A stretch of DNA of 64,000 nt from an uncultured Dyadobacter sp. (GTDB lineage: Bacteria; Bacteroidota; Bacteroidia; Cytophagales; Spirosomataceae), in NCBI RefSeq assembly GCF_946482605.1, contig NZ_CAMLSE010000031.1, forward strand, positions 31,114 through 95,113. Direction: 5' to 3'. This document shows positions 45,728 to 53,572 of the stretch, piece by piece; position 1 is the stretch's first letter; each line of letters begins with the position of its first letter. The position numbers and the translations under genes were made by a program. The notes beneath the pieces are model-generated. The model ran no database searches. It was not told the DNA's origin and was given only the letters and a program-made list of their open reading frames with translations.

Positions 45728-46011
45728 TAAAAATCGCTTAAAAAGCCAAGGCGAATGCAGCAGCTTCAAATCCGGGGGAAAAGTAATTATAACCGGTGAT
45801 GCGGGCTTGATATGCGGAGCAAGGAAATACAGTGCGTTTTTCAACCCAGGCCGGCGCTGTCGGCAGATCCCCTGGCCGACGAGGCTCATCGGGCCATATT
45901 ACGAATTCATTATTTCAAAAAAATTTAAATTTTTTTAGACTTTTAAATTTCTTAATTCCAGCGAATTGCGAAAAATCCTTCATTTCCGGCTTAAAAATAG
46001 TATCCCCAAAA

Positions 46012-46042
46012 TTTGTTTGGTAAAATCCCAATTGTACTTTTG
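46012..46042 (+). promoter_or_regulatory. Bacteroidota-type promoter for tRNA-Lys
   Basis: TTTG at 46012-46015, 19 bases, then TACTTTTG at 46035-46042 fits the Bacteroidota consensus TTTG-N19-TAnnTTTG exactly. It lies about 120 bases upstream of the tRNA, so a processed leader would be removed. Confidence 0.65.
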
Positions 46043-46163
46043 CACCACGATACGGCGAAACGGAAAACAAAAAACGCCTCAAACGACACCGGTTGTTAAG
46101 CAAATGTGAAGACAACGGAGAAGTAAAAAGGCAAAAGTTTTCAGAAACGCAAATCAAAAATAA

Positions 46164-46236
46164 GATTCCGTAGCTCAGCTGGTAGAGCAATACACTTTTA
46201 ATGTATGGGTCCTGGGTTCGAATCCCAGCGGGATCA
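46164..46236 (+). tRNA. tRNA-Lys (anticodon TTT)
   Basis: A complete 73-nt cloverleaf: acceptor GATTCCG with CGGGATC (one T-G pair), D arm GCTC/GAGC, anticodon stem ATACA/TGTAT with loop CTTTTAA (anticodon TTT) and a T arm with GGTTCGAATCCC. CCA is not encoded. An integrase gene starts about 250 bases downstream, so this tRNA's 3' end is the likely attachment site of the following island. Confidence 0.97.
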
Positions 46237-46240
46237 CAGA

Positions 46241-46268
46241 AGGCGCACCAAGGTGCGCCTTTTTGTTT
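46241..46268 (+). terminator. Terminator after tRNA-Lys
   Basis: AGGCGCACC (46241-46249) and GGTGCGCCT (46252-46260) form a perfect 9-bp stem with a 2-base loop, followed by TTTTTGTTTT. It starts 5 bases after the tRNA. Confidence 0.9.
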
Positions 46269-46336
46269 TAAAATGTATTCATTTTCAGCATTTTAGAAAA
46301 AAAGGCTATTCATTTCGAAACAAAGAAAATCAATGT

Positions 46337-46360
46337 ATCTGGGACCCCATCTGGGACCCC
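46337..46360 (+). repeat. Perfect 12-bp tandem repeat, candidate integrase arm sites
   Basis: ATCTGGGACCCC occurs twice back to back (46337-46348 and 46349-46360), between the tRNA-Lys terminator and the integrase gene. Short direct repeats at this position are typical arm-type binding sites for tyrosine recombinases. Confidence 0.5.
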
Positions 46361-46487
46361 ACTCAATTGTTTAAATTGGGGCACCACGATTTTCTGAAAC
46401 GACTTGTGAGAGAGGGTTTTAAGGAGCATCGATGTGTTTGTCGGCAATGCCGGCTAAAACGTATTGTTCACTTAAAAATGTTGAAAA

Positions 46488-47807
46488 ATGAAAAGCAATC
46501 AGAAACTGTTTGTCCTGTTTTGGCTGAAAAAGTCAAAGATCACGACTGATGGCACCGCGCCGGTTTACGCCCGTATTACGATTGATGGACTAAGTGATGA
46601 AATTTCTACCGGTCTAAAAGCTCCGGTGGAACACTGGGACACTAAAACCAAAAGTGTCTTGCATTCAGCCCCCAAAGCCAAAATTACCAATCAAAAAATT
46701 CACCAGTTCGAATTCGATTTAGATCGCCATTTCTTGCTTCTACAGACTCAGCATCAAATCGTGACACCACAGATGCTCAAGATTGCATTTACTGGAAAAT
46801 CACCGTCGAATAAAAAATCCCTTGCGCAAGAGACACAGCAGACATTACAACACTCCTTACTGGAAGCCTTCACCAGCTTTATTGAGAAATTTGAGGAACA
46901 GGTAAAACAGGATAAGCGCGACCGTGGTACACTTAGACAATGGAAAACCGCCAGACGAAAGGTCGCCGCCTTCCTGAAAAATCGATATAAGTTAAAAGAT
47001 ATCGACCTGAAAAATATTGAGCCAGGCTTTGCCGAAGATTTTTACGATTATCTGACAATATACTGTTCAGATCCAGTCGCCGAGGTTACAGCTAAAAAGC
47101 ATGTTAAACGGGTAAGGCAAATTATTAAACCTGCAGTTATCAGGAAAATAATTGCTTCAAATCCGCTAGACGGCTTCAACTGCTCTGCGACAGAAAACGA
47201 GGTACAACCACTTGAGATGCACCAAGTGGAGACTATTTATCGCAAGCATTTGACGGTAAAACGTATGATCGAAGTTCGGGATGCATTTATCTTTCAATGC
47301 TTCACTGGTTTCGCCTACCAGGACATTTATAATTTAACGATCAAAAACATTATCAAAGTCGGCAATAAAGCTGAACCTTGGCTTATCAAAGAACGTGGAA
47401 AAACCAAAGTGTCACAACCAGTACCGATACTGCCGATCGTAGCAGAACTAATTGAAAAATACAAGAATCATCCAGTACGCAAGGTTATGGGCCGCCTGAT
47501 TCCAGTAAATAGCAACTATCGGTACAACGTGTATTTGAAGGAACTTGCAGACGTTTGCGAAATTACCTTTGACAACGTGACTGTGAGAAAGCAAGAATTC
47601 AACACCCACCTTGCAAGACATACTTTCGCGAACATTATGCTAAATAACGGGGTTCCCCTCGAAGACGTAAGCAAAATGATGGGGCATCGGAGCATTCGAA
47701 CAACGCAACGATATGCAAGGGTAAACCGGGCTCGGATCAGCGAAAGCATTTCGAACGTACGAACTAAACTCTTTACAAAAACTGGCAAACTTCGGATCGT
47801 AAAATGA
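46488..47807 (+). CDS. Tyrosine-type site-specific integrase (Bacteroidota type)
   Basis: A 439-residue tyrosine recombinase. The N-terminal Arm domain (TDGTAPVYARITIDGLSDEI), a SAM-like core-binding domain (about 115-215) and a catalytic domain are all present. Catalytic residues read H374 and R377 (HLARHTF), H400 (MMGHRSI) and Y409 (RTTQRYARV). The first catalytic Arg position lies in FTGFAYQDIYNL, where Ala replaces Arg, as in many Bacteroidota integrases. It should integrate and excise the element next to tRNA-Lys. Codon use and base composition drop in GC from here on. Confidence 0.94.
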   Translation: MKSNQKLFVLFWLKKSKITTDGTAPVYARITIDGLSDEISTGLKAPVEHWDTKTKSVLHSAPKAKITNQKIHQFEFDLDRHFLLLQTQHQIVTPQMLKIAFTGKSPSNKKSLAQETQQTLQHSLLEAFTSFIEKFEEQVKQDKRDRGTLRQWKTARRKVAAFLKNRYKLKDIDLKNIEPGFAEDFYDYLTIYCSDPVAEVTAKKHVKRVRQIIKPAVIRKIIASNPLDGFNCSATENEVQPLEMHQVETIYRKHLTVKRMIEVRDAFIFQCFTGFAYQDIYNLTIKNIIKVGNKAEPWLIKERGKTKVSQPVPILPIVAELIEKYKNHPVRKVMGRLIPVNSNYRYNVYLKELADVCEITFDNVTVRKQEFNTHLARHTFANIMLNNGVPLEDVSKMMGHRSIRTTQRYARVNRARISESISNVRTKLFTKTGKLRIVK

Positions 47808-48085
47808 GGAGACTTCAATGATTTAGAACTGCGAGTCCCGTTCATATCGAGATTAATAAATTGCCTATCTTCTCAGGAACTCTGCGCTTCGCCTCAAATC
47901 GATGTACAGGGTTCCACCTGAATTTCTATAAATTACATTATGTTAAATAAAAATTCTTTTCAAAAGATGCAGTGGTGCAAGTAGACAGCCTTTCTCGGCA
48001 TATGCATCGATATCCTATGTCGGTGGTATGATTCAAAAATGGAATTAGCCCCGTGGGCCGGCCCCTATGCAGTGCAACAGCCCTA
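47808..48085. other. AT-rich gap holding one copy of a 33-bp direct repeat
   Basis: No gene is supported in these 278 bases. The stretch 47921-47953 (aatttctata aattacatta, then tgttaaataaaaa) matches 60406-60438 at 28 of 33 positions in the same orientation. Confidence 0.4.
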
Positions 48086-48490
48086 TCATTTTCTTACCAT
48101 TACCAAAGCGCCATCTTCATAGAAAAGTCCTACTTCAAAAGAATGAACCAACTGGCGTGTTGTAAAACAAAAATCAACTGAGATTTTGCCTTGGGCCCAT
48201 TTCATGTTCTGCGTGAACAGCGCGGCAAGTTGGCTGACAACGGCGGCATTAGAAATGCTAATCGATGAAAATTTGTAAATCCCACTGATAAAGCGCTCTA
48301 AATCATAAGCTTTTAACATATCAAGTTTAACATCCTTAATATAGAACCTAAACTTAAGGGTTACATCTAGTTCGTCGAGCACCAATAACTCGCATCGTTT
48401 ACAATGGATCTGCCGTAGCGGCCTATGCCCCCCAACAATGACCTCTTTAACGCGAAATAGCCTGCCTTTCAAATTGATAATTGCTTTCAT
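48086..48490 (-). CDS. Hypothetical protein, island gene
   Basis: A 134-residue product with no recognised domain. It begins MKAIINLKGRLFRVKEVIVG and has alternating beta-strand-like segments (LDVTLKFRFYIKDVKLDML, KISVDFCFTTRQLVHSFEVG), and it ends in GALVMVRK. The composition is protein-like and the start has no competitor nearby. No partner gene is close; the nearest are the integrase (convergent) and a CheY-like receiver on the same strand about 430 bases upstream. Confidence 0.5.
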   Translation of the reverse strand: MKAIINLKGRLFRVKEVIVGGHRPLRQIHCKRCELLVLDELDVTLKFRFYIKDVKLDMLKAYDLERFISGIYKFSSISISNAAVVSQLAALFTQNMKWAQGKISVDFCFTTRQLVHSFEVGLFYEDGALVMVRK

Positions 48491-48919
48491 AATCTAACTT
48501 TGCAGCTACACAGATCCCAACAGCTTTAGAAATATTGTCCCATCGATACTTTTTTGAGCGCTGCAAACTCTCTTATGCAATGCCTTGCGCAAAAATACAA
48601 TTATAGCTATCTTTATTATAGAATTACTTCTATGATAAAGAATATTCTGGGCATAGTATTTTACTCAACGTGTATATTTGTTTCAAGGCCACTGGAACCA
48701 TTTACGGTGGCCTTGTTTGTATCGTTCTGTAAAAGCTTATGGGAACATAACCGATCGGCCGCACAAATATGACGCTGATGAATCTGAGAGGGATGGCGAT
48801 ATTTGCTGCAACGGAATAGCATTTGAAGGGCGGTATTAGAGACAGCCCAACCTAGAATATACTAACTTTTAAGTAACAATAGTTCGGTGCATACCGACGC
48901 GTTTTCAGTCTGCGCAATC
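48491..48919. other. Gap with a strong hairpin, no convincing gene
   Basis: The only long plus-strand frame (48554-48772) has weak protein character. CAAGGCCAC (48684-48692) and GTGGCCTTG (48707-48715) form a perfect 9-bp stem followed by tttgtttgt on the plus strand, which suggests a terminator for an unannotated plus-strand transcript. Confidence 0.4.
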
Positions 48920-49309
48920 TTAAAAGCACTTGTCATATATTTCTTTCAACAGCCGCAAGTACCCATCGTAATGACAGGGTTTGCAAATGAATTTCATTGC
49001 CCCGGCATTTAGGGCAAGGCGGCTTAATTCAGCTGCATTGCTAGTTGACATCAAAATAGACCGTATGTTTCTGAAGCGATCCTCTGCATAGAGCGCTTCC
49101 AGCGTTTCGATACCGTTCATCACCGGCATATTCATATCAATCAGCACTAGGCAGTTGCCTGTGTCAGGATTCAAATTTTTCACTAGCTGCATGCCATTCA
49201 AAGCAGTCAGGACCTGGACATCGAGTTGCAGCTCAGTTATGGCCTGCTGTATCAGGAAAATGTCATCCGGATCATCATCGACAATATAGATCGTTTTGTA
49301 GCTTGGCAC
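48920..49309 (-). CDS. Single-domain CheY-like response regulator (first of four)
   Basis: A 129-residue receiver with nothing after the domain. All active-site residues are present: acidic pair in YIVDDDPDD (residues 9-16), phosphoacceptor D58 in VLIDMNMPVMNG, Ser in LMSTSN, and Lys in FICKPCHY. The Rcp1/DDDxDD style is typical of single-domain receivers in phosphorelays. Just upstream on the same strand is a decayed DsbA-like gene; a second receiver and an intact DsbA-like gene are adjacent at 50.9-51.9 kb. Confidence 0.93.
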   Translation of the reverse strand: MPSYKTIYIVDDDPDDIFLIQQAITELQLDVQVLTALNGMQLVKNLNPDTGNCLVLIDMNMPVMNGIETLEALYAEDRFRNIRSILMSTSNAAELSRLALNAGAMKFICKPCHYDGYLRLLKEIYDKCF

Positions 49310-49351
49310 TTTGAAATATTTACAGTCGGCTCCAACCGGCTCGTGATTAGA

Positions 49352-49698
49352 TCAGATTGAACTGCAAGAAGAATATCGGGATATTAATCGCTGAACCGCA
49401 TTTACAAGCTGAGCGTATGTTGCCGAGCCACTAATTTTGACCCGTGTCCCGCCGAGTGTTACTGAAATCGTCGGGCATTGTTCAATATGGTTCACATTTG
49501 CTTTCCGCAGGTCTCCGCTTAGTGCCTTTCTGCTGGATATCGAAATGAAATCTTTGCCAAACCGATAGAGGTCGAACACGCCACTGTATTGTCTGAAATG
49601 GATCTGGCGACACTCACCAGCACCTCAAAGCTTGAAATATCTGCATCCTGGGTCATAGATCCCTGCCGTATTCCGTCCAGCAGGGATGCCGCTCTGGA
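49352..49698 (-). pseudogene. DsbA/SpxH-like gene remnant with a frameshift
   Basis: Two frames together resemble the C-terminal half of the intact gene at 51280-51930. Around 49698-49595 the translation reads IRQGSMTQDADISSFEVLVS against LRQAFWGGQADLSDVDQLLK in the intact copy. Then the frame shifts near 49593 and continues as RQYSGVFDLYRFGKDF, then LRKANVNHIEQCPTISVTLG against LRKFHINKIGQLPTITFTQD. The N-terminal half with the thioredoxin-like motif is missing, and a stop codon lies upstream in frame. This is a degraded second copy. Confidence 0.75.
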
Positions 49699-50004
49699 AA
49701 TTAATCGTTAATATACGTTTTAAAATTGGCAATGTCTAATCAATTATGAGATTCTTCACTGCATTTATTCTCATATTCGTCGTTCTTGAATGATTTCTGG
49801 CATTACCAATGTGTCCGCCAGATCACCTCGTTCTCCGGCTGTTAAGGTGACACTAGGCAATGCCGCAATCTAATCGGAACGCTGGAATTTGATTTTTAGG
49901 GTCGTTTTCGAAAAGATTCTACAACTTTTCACGAGAGCGTTATTTGTTATGAACTCGAAAAAAAAGCACCGTCGCTAGTGCTCTCCGCTCAATCGCGTTT
50001 CTTG
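49699..50004. other. Non-coding gap beside the DsbA-like remnant
   Basis: These 306 bases hold no frame with protein character and no clear hairpin. They may be eroded upstream sequence of the remnant, but I see no alignable residues. Confidence 0.3.
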
Positions 50005-50145
50005 TTAAGACAGCCTTACCGAATAGAGTGGTTTTTGAATCCTTGGGCGCTTGCCTTGTTTAGTAAATGGATTCCCGCGGTTTTCTTTCGGTGCAAATGG
50101 ATTGGTACTGATATATCCCTTGTCAGATTTTGAGTCGATTTCCAT
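50005..50145 (-). CDS. Possible small basic protein
   Basis: A 46-residue frame from the ATG at 50145 (open to 50226) reading MEIDSKSDKGYISTNPFAPK, then a basic tail with KQGKRPRIQKPLYSVRLS. Composition is polar and basic with no domain. It could be a genuine small protein or chance. A hairpin terminator lies about 60 bases beyond the open frame's upstream end. Confidence 0.3.
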   Translation of the reverse strand: MEIDSKSDKGYISTNPFAPKENRGNPFTKQGKRPRIQKPLYSVRLS

Positions 50146-50226
50146 AACGTTGCTTGTTGATTGATGTTTTGCTTGGGCAGCACTGGTTAATAATCGTGCC
50201 AACAGTATCCAATTTCCTCTATCCAA

Positions 50227-50629
50227 ATGTATTCTCGTATGTCAAATAGGTATTTTGAATAACTAAAAAGCCTGGCTACTGATGTAACCAGGCTTTCTGT
50301 AATAAACCCTCTATCAGTGTTACGCTGAATGGAATTTTAAACATACGGATAATCTTTAATAACATCGTCGGACCGGTGGCACAATCCGCCGGCTGGGTGA
50401 CAATTATGGTTTCGGAAAAGCCGACTATAATTCGCGGCCAGGCTGATTAACGCCCGTAACAAGTCAGTACAAAGGCTTGCCATACCGTTGTATATTACCT
50501 CAGTTTGGTTTACTTTGGCAGTACAAAAGGACGCATTTTGGGGCGCATTCCTGAATCTTTCCGGTGGCATAGAAGTGGTGCGCAACACTGTCGAACGATT
50601 GATTTACTTCATCCTAACCTTCGAGCCTT
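50227..50629. other. Gap with a terminator-like hairpin; doubtful minus-strand frame
   Basis: AAAGCCTGG (50267-50275) and CCAGGCTTT (50288-50296) form a perfect 9-bp stem; on the minus strand it is followed by TT and AGTTATT after a T-rich step, so it looks like a terminator for a minus-strand transcript. The frame at 50337-50588 is in the right direction but has weak protein character. Confidence 0.35.
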
Positions 50630-50812
50630 ATGAACATGCTAACTTTAACCAACGGTCGATCAGCCCGAAAATTCGTGGTCGACACAGAGCAAATCATCGC
50701 CTTGGACTCGGTTACCGAATCGGTTACCCGGATTTACATGCGGGGCGGAAAATTTCGGGACGTATCCGGCTCCGAAAAAATGATCAAAATCTTAGTCCAA
50801 AAGGCGAACTAA
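50630..50812 (+). CDS. Small FlbD-like protein (first copy)
   Basis: A 60-residue protein that aligns along most of its length with the product of 58646-58855: MNMLTLTNGRSARKFVVDTE here against MNILTLTNGNSARQILIDRD there, then TRIYMRGGKFRDV against TRIYLKGGLFKDV. The pattern of a short beta-rich domain beginning with LTLTNG and ending in a predicted helix recalls FlbD, a small flagellar-associated regulator family, but no flagellar genes are present. Conservation of two copies in one island supports a real gene. It is followed 113 bases later by a receiver gene on the same strand. Confidence 0.65.
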   Translation: MNMLTLTNGRSARKFVVDTEQIIALDSVTESVTRIYMRGGKFRDVSGSEKMIKILVQKAN

Positions 50813-50925
50813 GCTCCGGGCTTCGCTGCTTACTTCAAAACTTACTGTATCGTTTCGCAGTATTAGGCTTCCATGATGCTGATCGCGTGCCGCATGTAGT
50901 GTAGTGCATAACAAAGCTGACTTCA

Positions 50926-51318
50926 ATGCTTCCCTTATTCAAAATCCTGCTCGTTGATGATGACGCTGATGACCGCTATCTGATTAGTGAAGCCTTCGAG
51001 CTGACTGGCTGCAATGTGCAAATCAATGAAGCCGAAAGCGGAATCGATGCCCTTCAGATTTTGGGCGCAATGCAACCCTTGCCCTCGCTGGTTGTCGTAG
51101 ATATGAACATGCCCGGTATGGGCGGGATAGAGACAATCGAGCAGATCCGCAAGCTTGGGCCTGAGATTCCTGTTGTGCTGTTAACCACATCGTTGACCAG
51201 CGAATTGGCCAGTAACGCCATAAGCACCGGGGCCAACGGCTGCTTTAACAAACCCATCCCATTTGAAGATATGTGCAGCTTAGCCAATCAACTTTGCAGG
51301 CGCTTTATCCAAAGGTAA
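50926..51318 (+). CDS. Single-domain CheY-like response regulator (second)
   Basis: A 130-residue receiver: LLVDDDADDRYLI (residues 8-20), phosphoacceptor D59 in VVVDMNMPGMGG, LLTTSL for the Thr/Ser, and CFNKPIPFED for the Lys. No output domain follows. Its last 39 bases overlap the 3' end of the convergent DsbA-like gene (51280-51930). The same pairing of receiver and DsbA-like gene appears, in decayed form, at 48.9-49.7 kb. Confidence 0.93.
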   Translation: MLPLFKILLVDDDADDRYLISEAFELTGCNVQINEAESGIDALQILGAMQPLPSLVVVDMNMPGMGGIETIEQIRKLGPEIPVVLLTTSLTSELASNAISTGANGCFNKPIPFEDMCSLANQLCRRFIQR

Positions 51319-51930
51319 CAGGTTACCATGATGGCCGGTAGCGCTTTGAGCGGAACTTTCCCGCCCGACAAGTAGCAGTTTGGACAAAGCGCAGGCCAGC
51401 TGCCGGTAATCTGTCCTGCCTTCCAGCTTTATTCCTTTGGCATCTTGTGTAAATGTGATCGTGGGAAGCTGGCCAATTTTATTGATATGAAATTTTCTCA
51501 GGTCATCTTTTAACCGCATACCCGCCTGTTTGCCTGTCAGGTCTTTGGCAAAACGGTTGAAGTCGAAATCAAAGCGGTGCGCCTGGCTGGTCTGACGGGC
51601 CAGTTTTAATAGCTGATCGACATCGGAAAGGTCGGCTTGTCCGCCCCAAAAAGCCTGGCGAAGCGCATTCAGATAAAGATGGGTTGCCTTTTCGGATTGC
51701 AACGATGCAGCTTTTACTGCGACACACAGATACGGCGTTTTGACAATCGTTTCCAGCTCTTTACTATCAGCATGCAACTCACCTATGCAGTATCGGTAGC
51801 TGAAAAGGCCGTTGTAGTCTTTCAAAAATTGTGACCAGTCCGCAGCCATTTCCCAACTGGCTGTGCACAAGGGATGCGTATAAAATGTTAATTTGATTCT
51901 TACCTTCCCTTGATAGGCTTCTTTGCTCAT
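51280..51930 (-). CDS. DsbA/SpxH-like thioredoxin-fold protein
   Basis: Starting at the ATG at 51930, a 216-residue protein with a thioredoxin-like beginning (LTFYTHPLCTASWEMA), where the usual CxxC is reduced to CTAS, a helical insertion (TPYLCVAVKAASLQSEKATH, RQAFWGGQADLSD) and a return to the fold with a cis-Pro-type loop (GQLPTITFT). This is the DsbA/FrnE/SpxH (YjbH) arrangement. With one cysteine missing it is unlikely to be a normal oxidase and could instead bind partner proteins, as SpxH does. Its tail overlaps the second receiver gene by 39 bases. Confidence 0.7.
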   Translation of the reverse strand: MSKEAYQGKVRIKLTFYTHPLCTASWEMAADWSQFLKDYNGLFSYRYCIGELHADSKELETIVKTPYLCVAVKAASLQSEKATHLYLNALRQAFWGGQADLSDVDQLLKLARQTSQAHRFDFDFNRFAKDLTGKQAGMRLKDDLRKFHINKIGQLPTITFTQDAKGIKLEGRTDYRQLACALSKLLLVGRESSAQSATGHHGNLLPLDKAPAKLIG

Positions 51931-52087
51931 AACATTTTCGCTATATTTTGATTTGAAACAGGCACGACCTATAACAAACCTTCTGAGCTCAAAAAGCATG
52001 CCGACCTGGCCCCATCAGCCTTTTTACTGTTACTTACCAAATTTGAAACGGCCAGGGATGATCCTCAGGGCCAAGAACCTAAATTAC

Positions 52088-52399
52088 ATGGTTTTAATGC
52101 AAATATTTGTCCCGACCGCCGACCGCCAGGGCACAAGGTTTCCACAGCAATATTACACTGATTTGAAACAGGAGCTGGCCGGTCTGTACGGCGGGGTGAC
52201 AATCTACGCCCGCTCCCCAGTCAAAGGGATCTGGAAGCCAGACAACAATTCCATTGAAGCTGACGATCTGATAATTTTCGAGGTCTTAGTTAATCAGCTA
52301 GATCTTTCTTACTTTTCTTCGTTGAAGGCCAGGCTCGAAGCTACCTTCAAGCAAAATGAGCTACTGATGCGTTATTTTGGCATATCACTCGTCAGGTGA
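52088..52399 (+). CDS. Conserved hypothetical protein of about 100 residues
   Basis: The frame is open from 51923, but the family-like part starts at the ATG at 52088 (or 52097): MVLMQIFVPTADRQGTRFPQ, then LAGLYGGVTIYARSPVKGIW and a LIIFEVLVNQLDLSYFSSLK segment. This pattern of a ferredoxin-like small protein with FGGxTxYxRxPxxGxW is common in uncharacterised bacterial proteins. Function is unknown. It is on the plus strand, divergent from the DsbA-like gene, and precedes the third receiver by 108 bases. Confidence 0.65.
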   Translation: MVLMQIFVPTADRQGTRFPQQYYTDLKQELAGLYGGVTIYARSPVKGIWKPDNNSIEADDLIIFEVLVNQLDLSYFSSLKARLEATFKQNELLMRYFGISLVR

Positions 52400-52507
52400 T
52401 ACACGCAACTTCCGGGGCAATTGCACGTTTACTTCACGCAAATTCTACCTAACCTTGCGGCATAGTTTTTGTGCACAAAGTGCCGCTTTACTTAGACTAT
52501 ACTTCCG

Positions 52508-52909
52508 ATGGGTAACAAGACGCTACTGGTGATGATCGACGATGATACCGACGAACATGAAATTTTTAAAATGGCGATCGATGATTTGGCAGACCCGCTT
52601 CAATGTCTATTTTTCAATGATTGCGAATCGGCCATCGCACACTTTTCCCAACCGGCAGCCACACCACCTGGCTACGTTTTTCTGGACTTGAAACTCCCGC
52701 GGCTCGATGGCGAGCAGTGCCTGCGGCAGTTGCAACAGCTACGCCGGTTCGATGACCCGTTGCTTGTCATCTATTCTTCTTCAATCCCTGACCATTGGCG
52801 CGACAAACTTTCGGACATGGGCGTGGACAAAATTATACACAAGACTGACTCTATTCCCGAACTGACCACTCATATCCAGCAGATGGTGACATCCAACGGA
52901 ATGCAATAA
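52508..52909 (+). CDS. Single-domain CheY-like response regulator (third)
   Basis: A 133-residue receiver: MIDDDTDEHEIF (residues 9-20), phosphoacceptor D60 in VFLDLKLPRLDG, IYSSS for the Ser, and IIHKTDS for the Lys. It differs from the other three in having a Lys-Leu-Pro loop after the Asp. No output domain. The next gene is on the opposite strand 18 bases downstream (tail to tail) and encodes a pseudo-receiver. Confidence 0.9.
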   Translation: MGNKTLLVMIDDDTDEHEIFKMAIDDLADPLQCLFFNDCESAIAHFSQPAATPPGYVFLDLKLPRLDGEQCLRQLQQLRRFDDPLLVIYSSSIPDHWRDKLSDMGVDKIIHKTDSIPELTTHIQQMVTSNGMQ

Positions 52910-52927
52910 GTGATTTCCAGCCAAGGC

Positions 52928-53311
52928 TTACTGCGCATCAGACTGCAAAAGCCGTATCATTGCTTGAAACTTGACCTGAACATCAACATAAGAATTCCCT
53001 CTCATCAAGGCATCAATTGCATGGATATGTTCTGTCCGGGCGGCATGACTCGATAAGATACCATGCACGCCCATATCAAGCAGCTCAACAAAGTTTGTGT
53101 GCATCTGCGACAGGTGACCATACACCAGCAGTGGGGCCTTGGTTTGCAGCCGCTTAATGTCACAGATGAGCGGCAAATCTACATCTTTTCCTTGCCCGAC
53201 CATCAGCACGATCATCCCGATATCGCCGGCGCGCAGCGCTTCAATAGCTCGCTTTGGGCCCACAGTCACGACTTGACTACCTTTAAGGTGGCCCAAAATG
53301 ATAGCCTTCAT
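52928..53311 (-). CDS. Receiver-like protein lacking the phosphoacceptor (pseudo-receiver, first copy)
   Basis: A 127-residue protein whose second half matches a NarL/FixJ-type receiver: APLLVYGHLSQMHTNFVELL, GVHGILSSHAARTEHIHAID and ALMRGNSYVDVQVKFQAMIR, including the late helix-strand order and the G(V/A)xG strand. The expected Asp-bearing loop is instead VLMVGQGKDVDL, and the conserved Lys of the last strand is Ser (GILSS). It is related to the product of 59138-59560. It is probably a phosphorylation-independent binding module. It is tail to tail with the third receiver. Confidence 0.7.
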   Translation of the reverse strand: MKAIILGHLKGSQVVTVGPKRAIEALRAGDIGMIVLMVGQGKDVDLPLICDIKRLQTKAPLLVYGHLSQMHTNFVELLDMGVHGILSSHAARTEHIHAIDALMRGNSYVDVQVKFQAMIRLLQSDAQ

Positions 53312-53572
53312 CTGCGCTACTGCATCATTGCCTTGGTCGATGAATAGAATAACCCCTATCTGTGATTGAACTTAGCTATACCTACGGTTTCATACACCAA
53401 ATTACAAAACGCGCCAGGCTTTTTCAAGCATGCGAGCCGAGACGTATCGAGCGGGTTCCGGTGGCGTAGTAGCCCAATGAGTTAAGCCGGGTGGATTGAA
53501 TAGGATCCGGATAGGTAGTAGCAGAAATTGCTGGCCTTTGATTAATAAATTGACTAACCTTAACCAAACAAT

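Noticed and set aside
46205..46549. Frame overlapping tRNA-Lys and its terminator
   Set aside because: It runs through a confirmed tRNA and terminator, so it cannot be a gene.
48554..48772. Plus-strand frame of 72 codons in the 48.5-48.9 kb gap
   Set aside because: Composition is odd, no start context or family; the hairpin inside it suggests a non-coding 3' end instead. Left as part of the gap.
50337..50588. Minus-strand frame of 83 codons before a terminator-like hairpin
   Set aside because: The direction fits the hairpin, but the sequence has no family and weak protein character; not enough to call a gene.
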